From DATEEG01 sp035525055 (GTDB taxonomy: Bacteria > Actinomycetota > Acidimicrobiia > Spongiisociales > ZC4RG35), in assembly GCA_035525055.1 (NCBI GenBank), contig DATLEZ010000067.1, forward strand, positions 1-48,010: a stretch of DNA of 48,010 nucleotides, given 5' to 3'. The translations under genes were made by a program, and so were the position numbers. A model generated the notes under the pieces. The model did no database searches. It had not been told where the DNA came from and worked only from the letters and a program-made list of their open reading frames with translations. Shown here one piece after another: positions 39,376 through 46,555 of this stretch (position 1 is its first letter; each line of letters opens with the position of its first letter).

Positions 39376-40458
39376 TCAAACGGAGAAACGGATCACGAGC
39401 ACGTCATCGGGCTTGACGATGTAGGCCTTCCCCTCCACGCGCACCGCTCCGTCCCGCTTGGCCTGATCCCATCCCCCGGCCTCGATCACCTCGTCGATCG
39501 TCGTGACTTCGGCGCGTATGAAACCCCGCTCGAGGTCGGAGTGGATCTTGCCGGCAGCCTCGGGCGCCGCCGCCCCGGCGCGAACGGTCCAGGCCCGCGA
39601 TTCCTTGGGACCGACCGTGTAGAACGAAAGGAGGCCTAGACCCTGGTAGGCGGCGCGAACCATCAGGGCGAGTGCTCCTTCGCCGAGACCCAGCCCTTCG
39701 AATAGCTCCCCCCGCTCTTCAGTCGTGAGCTTCGCTCCTTCCTCCTCGATACGAGCCGAAACTGCGACAACCGGGTCGCCCTCGGGAACGACCTTCTGCA
39801 GCCGCTCGACCACCTCGGCGGTGTCCTCCGCGCCTTCATCGAGGTTCACGACCCAGAGCGCCGGCTTGAGGGTGAGGGGGCTCGTGTCCTTGAATGCCGC
39901 CAGCGCCTCTTCCGACCACGCCCGGGTTCGAAGCGACTCGCCATCGGCGAGCACTTCCACCGCTTGCTGGATCGCATCGGCCGCGACGCGTTTGGAGGGA
40001 TCTGAACTTGCCTCTCTCCTAAGCCGGTCGGCTCGCCGCGCCAGCACTTCGTGGTCGGCCAGTGCCAATTCGAGCAACAGTTCCTCGGCCTGGGTGGTGG
40101 GATCGATGCCGGTGTCCTCGCTGGTGACCGATGGGTCGGAGAAGGCGCGAAGGACGACGACGAGCGCATCCATCTCTCGCAGTTGACCTAGGAACCGCCC
40201 GCCCAGCCCTCCGCCCTCCCGGCCAGGAGGTGACAGGGCGGGGAGGTCGAGCAGTTCAAGGGTGGCCGGGACCAGCTTGACCGACTTCTCAACCCTGGCG
40301 GCAGCCTCCAGCTTGGGATCGGGGATGCGGGCCACTCCGATGTTGGGCTCGGTCGTGTTGTAAGCGTGGGTAGCCGTGGTGGCGTCGAGACCGGTGAGGG
40401 CGTTGAAGAGGGTGGTCTTGCCGCTGTTGGTGAAACCCACGATTCCGAGCCGTGCCAT
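39376..40458 (-). CDS. Divergent YchF/OBG-family GTPase (ATPase)
   Basis: A 360-residue P-loop protein. G1 is GFTNSGKTTLFNALTG, then NTTEPNIGVARIPDPKLE, the Walker B region LLDLPALSPPGREGGGLGGRFLGQL, and a G4-like VVNLDE. A C-terminal TGS domain (LLSFYTVGPKESRAWTVRAGAAAPEAAGKIHSDLERGFIRAEV) is typical of YchF, which prefers ATP and binds ribosomes. Compared with usual YchF the G1 (GLPNVGKST) and G3 (DIAGL) are changed, so it may be a paralogue rather than the housekeeping copy. The start ATG 40458 follows GAGGGG and is divergent from gpsA. Confidence 0.82.
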   Translation of the reverse strand: MARLGIVGFTNSGKTTLFNALTGLDATTATHAYNTTEPNIGVARIPDPKLEAAARVEKSVKLVPATLELLDLPALSPPGREGGGLGGRFLGQLREMDALVVVLRAFSDPSVTSEDTGIDPTTQAEELLLELALADHEVLARRADRLRREASSDPSKRVAADAIQQAVEVLADGESLRTRAWSEEALAAFKDTSPLTLKPALWVVNLDEGAEDTAEVVERLQKVVPEGDPVVAVSARIEEEGAKLTTEERGELFEGLGLGEGALALMVRAAYQGLGLLSFYTVGPKESRAWTVRAGAAAPEAAGKIHSDLERGFIRAEVTTIDEVIEAGGWDQAKRDGAVRVEGKAYIVKPDDVLVIRFSV

Positions 40459-40513
40459 CCCCTCATTGTGGCAACAACTTCAACCTGTCCCCAACGTTCC
40501 GTTCTCGGACCTG

Positions 40514-40519
40514 TAGTTT
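40514..40519 (+). promoter_or_regulatory. -10 box of gpsA
   Basis: TAGTTT lies 8 bases before the gpsA ATG at 40528, with no Shine-Dalgarno sequence, again consistent with a leaderless transcript. Confidence 0.5.
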
Positions 40520-40527
40520 GAGCTGAT

Positions 40528-41520
40528 ATGGATCATGTTGCAGTGATCGGTGCGGGCTCTTGGGGCACTGCAGTGGCCGCCCTGGCCGCGGTCCAGCATC
40601 CGGTGGTCTTGTGGTCGCGCCGGGCTGAATTGGCGGAGGCCATCAACGCCACGTCCGAGAATCCGGATTACCTCCGGGGGTATCGACTCCCCTACGGCCT
40701 CCGCGCCACCGCCGACCTGGACGAGGCCGTCGATGGAGCGTCTCTGGTGGCGATTGCCGTTCCGTCCCACGGTTTCCGCGAGGTGTTGGTTCGGATGCCC
40801 GATCTCCCCATCGACCTGCCCCTCATTTCCCTCACGAAGGGCATCGAGGAGAAGACCCTGCGGCGGATGACCGAAGTCGTCGCTGATCTGGTTCCGGATC
40901 ACAACCCGCAGACGATCGGTGTGTTGACCGGACCCAATCTCGCAGGGGAGGTCATGGCCGGTCAACCCACTGCGGCGGTTGTCGCGATTGTCGAGGAGCG
41001 AGCCGCAACGATCGTGCAGAAGACATTCATGGGCCCGACGTTTCGCGTCTATACCAATCCCGATGTGGTCGGGTGTGAGTTGGCGGGATCGCTCAAAAAC
41101 GTGATGGCGATCGCCGCCGGAATGTCCACCGGGCTCGGATTCGGCGACAACACCCGGGCAGCCCTGCTGACGAGAGCTCTGGCTGAGTTGACCCGCCTCG
41201 GCGTGGCTCTGGGGGGGCAACCGGCTACGTTCGCCGGGTTGGCCGGCATGGGTGACCTGATCGCCACTTGCACTTCAGTCCAGAGCCGCAATTTCCGAGT
41301 AGGGATCGGATTGGCTCAGGGACGCAAACTAGATGACATCATCGAAGAGATGAAGATGGTGGCCGAAGGCGTCAAGACCACGAGGGCGGTGATCGAACTA
41401 GCCCAGCGAGCAGGGGTCGAAATACCGATCGCCACGCAGGTAGCCAGAGTCCTCTATGAAGGACATCACCCGCGAGAGGCAGTGATGAGCCTCATGACCC
41501 GCCAGGCGAAGTCGGAATAG
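40528..41520 (+). CDS. gpsA: Glycerol-3-phosphate dehydrogenase [NAD(P)+]
   Basis: A 330-residue cytosolic enzyme that reduces dihydroxyacetone phosphate to sn-glycerol-3-phosphate, the backbone for phospholipids. NAD(P) binding is VAVIGAGSWGTAVAALA; then SLTKGIE, GVLTGPNLAGEV, CELAGSLKNVMAIAAGMSTGLGFGDNTRAALLTRALAEL with the catalytic Lys, and FAGLAGMGDLIATC. The length is typical. It is divergent from the YchF-like gene (69 bases). A heptamer array begins 3 bases after its stop. Confidence 0.95.
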   Translation: MDHVAVIGAGSWGTAVAALAAVQHPVVLWSRRAELAEAINATSENPDYLRGYRLPYGLRATADLDEAVDGASLVAIAVPSHGFREVLVRMPDLPIDLPLISLTKGIEEKTLRRMTEVVADLVPDHNPQTIGVLTGPNLAGEVMAGQPTAAVVAIVEERAATIVQKTFMGPTFRVYTNPDVVGCELAGSLKNVMAIAAGMSTGLGFGDNTRAALLTRALAELTRLGVALGGQPATFAGLAGMGDLIATCTSVQSRNFRVGIGLAQGRKLDDIIEEMKMVAEGVKTTRAVIELAQRAGVEIPIATQVARVLYEGHHPREAVMSLMTRQAKSE

Positions 41521-41523
41521 GAG

Positions 41524-41558
41524 CGTTTTACGTTTTACGTTTTACGTCTTACGTTGAA
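41524..41558 (+). repeat. Heptamer array (CGTTTTA)3-CGTCTTA-CGTTGAA, copy D
   Basis: Three identical CGTTTTA units (41524-41544) are followed by CGTCTTA and CGTTGAA. This is the most regular copy in the window. It starts right after the gpsA stop codon. Confidence 0.8.
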
Positions 41559-41610
41559 GAACCTTGACGAACCGGCGGCGGTTCTGAGGCATGAGTGCGA
41601 CCGGAGTTCG

Positions 41611-41662
41611 TGCACCCCCCTCGCCCTCCTTCGTCGGGCGGTCCCCCCGCAAGCAGGGGGAC
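41611..41662. repeat. REP-like hairpin element
   Basis: A C-rich run (CACCCCCCTCGCCCTCC) is followed by GTCCCCC (41641-41647), an 8-base loop and GGGGGAC (41656-41662). Together with the heptamer array it fills the gap between the convergent ends of gpsA and the MaoC-like gene. Its look recalls dispersed palindromic repeats; only one copy is in the window. Confidence 0.4.
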
Positions 41663-41674
41663 AAGGGACGCGGC

Positions 41675-42127
41675 TTACACATACAACCGGTAGAGGACCT
41701 GGGCTACGCACGCTGGCTTTTCGGTCCCTTCTACCTCGAATGTCACGTCGAGTGTGGCCTGCAAACCGCCGGGGACTTCTTCGATCGCGGCCAGAGTTCC
41801 GCCAGCCCGCAGTCTGGAACCCACTGGCACCGGTGAGACGAATCTGACCTTGTTGGTCCCGTAGTTGACGCCCATCCGTGCGCCCTCGACAGCGAAGAAC
41901 TCACCGACGAAACGCACTGCCAGTGACAAAGTCAGATAGCCGTGTGCGATGGTGGTCCCGAAGGGACCCGACTTGGCGCGCTCGGGATCGACATGAATCC
42001 ACTGATGGTCATCGGTGGCATCGGCGAATGCGTCGATCCGCTCCTGGGTTATCTCAAGCCAATCCGAGTAACCAAGATGCGATCCCACCGATCCAGCCAG
42101 TTCTTGCGGCGAGGCAAAGGTTGTCAT
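41675..42127 (-). CDS. MaoC-like hot-dog dehydratase
   Basis: A 150-residue single hot-dog protein starting at ATG 42127 (MTTFASPQELAGSVGSHLG). The (R)-hydratase signature FADATDDHQWIHVDPERA with FGTTIAHGYLTLSL is present (Asp and His of the active site). Relatives hydrate 2-enoyl-CoA. It follows the NurA gene by 20 bases on the same strand and may be read through from that operon, although the function is unrelated. Confidence 0.88.
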   Translation of the reverse strand: MTTFASPQELAGSVGSHLGYSDWLEITQERIDAFADATDDHQWIHVDPERAKSGPFGTTIAHGYLTLSLAVRFVGEFFAVEGARMGVNYGTNKVRFVSPVPVGSRLRAGGTLAAIEEVPGGLQATLDVTFEVEGTEKPACVAQVLYRLYV

Positions 42128-42147
42128 GGGCGCAGAGTATCGGCCTC

Positions 42148-43056
42148 TCACGCTGCTGCCACTCGCAGTGAGCGGTACAGCAATTCACGATCGCCCAGGA
42201 GGTGGTGGAGCTTTCGTTCCAGTTGGCCCACCGGATAAAGATTCTGGGGGGCGCGAGGGTCCTTGTGGGCCGCACTGGCATACCGGCACATGGTCGCCGC
42301 AGTGAGATCGGCGATTCGGCGGGCCGCCGGCAGGTCCTCCTGATCGGCGTTCACCTCGGCCCGGACGATGCCGTCCATCGGCCCGGCATCCTTCAGTGGA
42401 AGCTTGAGGTACCAGGAGAACCGGCTCCAGCTGGTCGTAGTGAGAAAGAGCGGGGTCCGGTCGCCGGCGCGGAGATGTCCGAGGATCGGGCGAAGATTGG
42501 GCGGGAGATACTGGACGTGCTGGGTCTTGATGTAGCCGACCGCGCCGGGCACGTGACGATGATGGGACAGGGGGCCATCGACAACGATCAATGGCGCCCC
42601 CGCGTGCGCGGCCACGATCCTCCCCTCGAGCTCACCCATCCGCTGCTGGAGACCGAGCCAAAGGTCTTCGGCGATGATCCCCCTTGTGTGGTGAACGTCG
42701 TAGTCGGCATGGCGGGTGACGATGCGGCTGGCCGCCGCGGCGGCGGTGAAAACTCCCCGCCGGATTTCGTGGGCAACAATCCGGGCGCTGTGGTTGCAGA
42801 GAACGGCCCCGGCTCCGTAGCTCGCAGCCAGAGCCAGCATCGGCGTCCCATCGTCTTCCTCGATCCAGAGATTGGCGTCGATGCGTCGAACGCCGTCGAC
42901 AAAGAGGACCTCGTCAGCTGGAGCAGTGTTGACGACGATCGGCGACCATTTGGACGCGTCGACTTCGATGTCGACGTTGGCCTCGGGGGCCTCTAGGTCT
43001 TCTCTTCCACCGGGACTGCCGTACTCGGGCGACCAGGGTTGAACCGTGAACTTCAT
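42148..43056 (-). CDS. nurA: NurA-domain 5'-3' nuclease
   Basis: A 302-residue protein with features of NurA nucleases: an N-terminal metal-binding aspartate in LFVDGVRRID (D54, with D60), a second in PLIVVDGPLS (D160), and VGYIKTQHVQYLPP (K177), followed by a C-terminal RYASAAHKDPRAPQNLYPVGQLERKLHH stretch. In archaea NurA works with the HerA hexamer to degrade the 5' strand at DNA ends after Mre11-Rad50. Here it is the last gene of a HerA-SbcD-SbcC-NurA run and overlaps the SbcC stop by 4 bases. Recognition of NurA is from motif pattern and context; overall similarity between NurA families is low. Confidence 0.8.
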   Translation of the reverse strand: MKFTVQPWSPEYGSPGGREDLEAPEANVDIEVDASKWSPIVVNTAPADEVLFVDGVRRIDANLWIEEDDGTPMLALAASYGAGAVLCNHSARIVAHEIRRGVFTAAAAASRIVTRHADYDVHHTRGIIAEDLWLGLQQRMGELEGRIVAAHAGAPLIVVDGPLSHHRHVPGAVGYIKTQHVQYLPPNLRPILGHLRAGDRTPLFLTTTSWSRFSWYLKLPLKDAGPMDGIVRAEVNADQEDLPAARRIADLTAATMCRYASAAHKDPRAPQNLYPVGQLERKLHHLLGDRELLYRSLRVAAA

Positions 43057-45389
43057 CGTCTCACCTCACTGACCGTGGCTCCGGCGGCTCCTTTGCCGAT
43101 TTCGTATCGCACCGGCATCTGTTCGGCTAACTCTGCTACATGAGTCACGATTCCCACGGTCTTTCCCGAGGCGCCCAGTTCGGAGATGACCGAGCCGACC
43201 ACATCGAGGGTCTCGGCATCGAGGGTGCCGAATCCCTCGTCGAGGAAGATCGACTCGAGCCGGACCGATCCGACGCTCGTTTCCGCGACCTGATCGGCCA
43301 GCGCCAGGGCCAGGCCCAGGGAGACGAGGAAAGTCTCGCCGCCGGAGAGCGTTCGAACCGACCGGCGGTTCCCTGCTGAGAGATTGTCGATGACCTCGAA
43401 ATCGCCCTTGCTTATGTCAAGGGAGTACTGGCCCTTCGTGAGATCGGACAGGCGGATGTTGGCGCCCGTGACGAGAGCGGCGAAGACCTCATCGAGCAGC
43501 CACCTTCGGAAGTTGTCGTTGCGAAGGAGCCTGACGAGCAGAGCCGCCACCTCTTGGTTACCGGAGGTTGCCACCCGTTCGACCGTGAGCCGGCTTGCCT
43601 CGAGCCGGGCCGTTTGGACCTGCTGGAGATGGGCCGAGGCCTGAGTCAGAGCGTCGACCGCAACATCGCGTAAGGGACGATCCCCGACCCGAATGTCCAG
43701 GTCCGCAAATCGGGAGTTGATGTCGGCGGTTCTCGCCTCGAGCCGGGCGGCCGCCTCTTCACGCTTGGCCTCGGCTGCCGCCTCGGCATCGGCCATTGCC
43801 GTCGCCTGCTCGCTTGCCCAGGCAATCAGAGTCTTCCAATCGATGGCCGGATCTTCGAACGACAGTGGCGGCGGGTCGAGTCCGGCTAGCCGATCGCGAG
43901 CGTTCTGCAGTTCGCGCATCGCATCGCGCTCACGGTCGACCAGCCGATTGCGACCTTGCTCGACCTCTCCCTGCTTGCGTTTGATCGAATCATCGTCCTT
44001 GCGAGCCTGGCGGAGTTGATCGTCGGCATCGGCAACTCGTTGGGCGATGGCAGGCAGCTCGGCCTCCGGCGGCGAATCCGCGGTCTGCTTGCGAAGGCCC
44101 TCCAGCCTCTCCTCCAACCTGAGGACGGCACTCTCGGCCGTCGACGCTGCCTTCGTGTGTCGTTCAACTTCTTTCTCGACTTTCTCCACGGAGGATCGAG
44201 CCTTATCGACCTTGGGTTCGACCAGAGGAGGTGGCAGGGTGGCGATTGTTTGATCGCACACGGGGCATCGATGGCCAGCTTCCAGGGATCGTCGGAGGTG
44301 GGCGGCCCGGTTCTGGTCGGTGGCCTCGTCCAGCGCCAACCTCGCTGCCGAGTGGGCTGCTACCGCTTCGGCCACATGTGCCCGGGCGCCGACCACCGCG
44401 GTCTTGGCCTCGACCATCTGTTCTTCGGTGCCTTGCAACTCGATCCAGGTCGCCGACCACTGGGCAAGAACCTTTGCGGTCGGCAACATGGCGAGGGCTT
44501 TCTCGGCGGCGGCTATCCGGCCCATGATCTCGGTCCGAGCAGCGACGATCTCGGCTGCTTTCTCGACCATCTCGAGCCTCTCCCCCGCAATCGAATCGAG
44601 ATTCTCGGGCGGGCTCAGCTTCGCCAGCAACTTGCGCCAGTTGCTCGTGCGCTCGACCTCGGTCTCTTCCGCCTTGCCTGCCGCCCGAAGCGCGTCGAGT
44701 TCCGGCTCGACTTGTTCGACCTCGCCCAATAGCTTCGTCAAGGCTGCGGCCGCGGCGGCGGCCAACTCCTCGTCAAGGTCTCCGATCGTCCCGAGGGTGG
44801 CGAGCCTTTGGTCGATCGTTGCCAACTGCCCACCGGCGCGCTCCCGTCGCTCCGAGGCCCGTTGGCCGATGCGCTCATAGACACCGAGGTCGAGGAGGGC
44901 CGAGAGGAGGTTCTGCCGATTGGCCGGCTTGTCGTGAAGGAACCGCTGGAACTCCCCCTGCGGCAAGAGCACGCAGGTGGTGAACTGCTCGAAGTCGAGC
45001 CCGAGCAACGCCACCACCGCGGAGGTGACGGCATCTGCGCCCGTCGCCAGCACCTCCCCGGCTTTCTCGAGAGTCGCCTCATCCGTGGAAGCGGTCCCCC
45101 GTTTCGGATCCTTGCGGACGTGGCGCGCAACCTCGTAGTGGTCGTCGCCGACCGAAAAGGCGAGAGACACGACCGATTCGGTTAGCCCCTGAGTGACCAC
45201 CGGCGCTACATCGCGGCGACCGTGCCGGGGAACCGACCCGTAGAGGGCGAAGCAGATGCCGTCGAGAACAGTGGTCTTGCCAGAACCCGTTGCCCCGATC
45301 AGGGCGAACAGTTCGACGCCTGAGAAGTCGATTTCGGTGTATTGGCGAAACGCACCGAAACCTTTGAGAACCAACCTCTCGGGCCTCAT
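43053..45389 (-). CDS. sbcC: SbcC/Rad50-type SMC-like ATPase
   Basis: A 778-residue ATPase: Walker A GATGSGKTTVLD (32-43), Q-loop LLPQGEF (Q144), two coiled-coil arms separated by a zinc hook CPVC (C375, C378), signature RTLSGGETFLVSLGLALALAD (681-685 core), Walker B LESIFLDEGFGTLD (711-724) and H-loop VTH (H750). With SbcD it tethers and processes DNA ends, hairpins and breaks. It is shorter than the roughly 1000-residue bacterial SbcC proteins, nearer to archaeal Rad50, so its arms are short. It overlaps sbcD and nurA by 4 bases at each end. Confidence 0.95.
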   Translation of the reverse strand: MRPERLVLKGFGAFRQYTEIDFSGVELFALIGATGSGKTTVLDGICFALYGSVPRHGRRDVAPVVTQGLTESVVSLAFSVGDDHYEVARHVRKDPKRGTASTDEATLEKAGEVLATGADAVTSAVVALLGLDFEQFTTCVLLPQGEFQRFLHDKPANRQNLLSALLDLGVYERIGQRASERRERAGGQLATIDQRLATLGTIGDLDEELAAAAAAALTKLLGEVEQVEPELDALRAAGKAEETEVERTSNWRKLLAKLSPPENLDSIAGERLEMVEKAAEIVAARTEIMGRIAAAEKALAMLPTAKVLAQWSATWIELQGTEEQMVEAKTAVVGARAHVAEAVAAHSAARLALDEATDQNRAAHLRRSLEAGHRCPVCDQTIATLPPPLVEPKVDKARSSVEKVEKEVERHTKAASTAESAVLRLEERLEGLRKQTADSPPEAELPAIAQRVADADDQLRQARKDDDSIKRKQGEVEQGRNRLVDRERDAMRELQNARDRLAGLDPPPLSFEDPAIDWKTLIAWASEQATAMADAEAAAEAKREEAAARLEARTADINSRFADLDIRVGDRPLRDVAVDALTQASAHLQQVQTARLEASRLTVERVATSGNQEVAALLVRLLRNDNFRRWLLDEVFAALVTGANIRLSDLTKGQYSLDISKGDFEVIDNLSAGNRRSVRTLSGGETFLVSLGLALALADQVAETSVGSVRLESIFLDEGFGTLDAETLDVVGSVISELGASGKTVGIVTHVAELAEQMPVRYEIGKGAAGATVSEVRR

Positions 45390-46543
45390 GAGTCTGGCTC
45401 TCCCCCGCCCGGATGATCCAGCACTTCGACCAGCAACTCGTCGAACAACTTGGTCAGCCGTGGATCTTCGACTTTCTTCACGCCCAGGTAGTCGCGAAAT
45501 AGCTCTGAGGGATCACGACCCAGCCGTTGCGGCACCTCCCTGGCCGACTCCGAGGCCAGAGCCGCTGCCAGCCGTACCTCGACCGCCTCGGGAAGTATCG
45601 CCCGGACCTCGTCCGCGAGCCCGGCCCGAGCGGCTTCCTCCAACTCGATGCGAAGGTAGGCGTCGCCCACTGTGTCCACCATCGCTTCAATCTGGGCCAG
45701 GGTTCCGCGCAGCGTTCGCAACCTCCGGCCGCCGGAAAGCTCCCTCGTGTTGACGACCACCGGCAGGCCGGGCTCGGCTTGCACCAGAACGACGGCCTTG
45801 CGGTCTTCTCCCTCACCGAAGTCAAGCTGGAGAGGCGAGCCCGAGTACCACATCGGAACCGGGGCCGGAACCCTTTGCGGACGATGGAGATGACCGAGAG
45901 CGACATAGCTGATGTGACCGGGGAACGCGAGGGCGGGCACGGAGTAGTCGAATAGATGCGCCGTCCGCTCTCCACCGCCTGGCTCCCCACCCGCCACCAT
46001 CAAGTGGGAGATGACGAGGTTGACTCTGTCGGGCGTCATCCCGATTGTCAGCGCCTCCAGGATGTCACCTACCCGTTCGGCATACTCACCGATCCGCTCG
46101 GCCTGATCCAGGCGAAGAATCTCTTCGACTCGAACGATGCCGCGTTTGCCAATGAACGGGACCAATGCAATCCGGACCGCCAGGTCGGGCAGATCGATAA
46201 CACCCCCGTCGTCTGGTCGGGCGATCGTCGCCCCAACGCTCACTCGGCCCAGCGAGAGCAACGGTGCCACTGCCCGCAAGCGGGCCGGGTTGTCATGGTT
46301 GCCGGCGACTATCACCACCGGAGCAACCTCGGCTAGATCGAGCAAGGCTCTGTAGACGATCTCCTCCGCTGCGGGTGATGGAGCGGCGGTGTCGAAGATG
46401 TCACCGGCAACCAGGATGAGGTCGACCTGCTCGTCGCGAGCAATCGCGGCGATCTCCGTCAGCACCTGGCGATGCTCGTCGTCGCGTGATCGTCCGCGGA
46501 TCGTTCGGCCTACATGCCAATCGGCGGTATGGAGAAGTTTCAT
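45386..46543 (-). CDS. sbcD: SbcD/Mre11-type nuclease
   Basis: A 385-residue metallophosphoesterase nuclease. The metal-binding motifs are complete: D8 and H10 (ADWHVG), D48 (GDIFD), N82 and H83 (GNHDN), H180 (ISHLM), and H218/H220 (LGHLH). A C-terminal capping domain and SbcC-binding region follow (about 270-385). It is the catalytic partner of SbcC, cutting blocked or hairpin ends. The start ATG 46543 lies 12 bases after the HerA stop, with GAGGACGAG as RBS. Its stop overlaps the SbcC start by 4 bases. Confidence 0.95.
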   Translation of the reverse strand: MKLLHTADWHVGRTIRGRSRDDEHRQVLTEIAAIARDEQVDLILVAGDIFDTAAPSPAAEEIVYRALLDLAEVAPVVIVAGNHDNPARLRAVAPLLSLGRVSVGATIARPDDGGVIDLPDLAVRIALVPFIGKRGIVRVEEILRLDQAERIGEYAERVGDILEALTIGMTPDRVNLVISHLMVAGGEPGGGERTAHLFDYSVPALAFPGHISYVALGHLHRPQRVPAPVPMWYSGSPLQLDFGEGEDRKAVVLVQAEPGLPVVVNTRELSGGRRLRTLRGTLAQIEAMVDTVGDAYLRIELEEAARAGLADEVRAILPEAVEVRLAAALASESAREVPQRLGRDPSELFRDYLGVKKVEDPRLTKLFDELLVEVLDHPGGGEPDS

Positions 46544-46555
46544 CTCGTCCTCACT

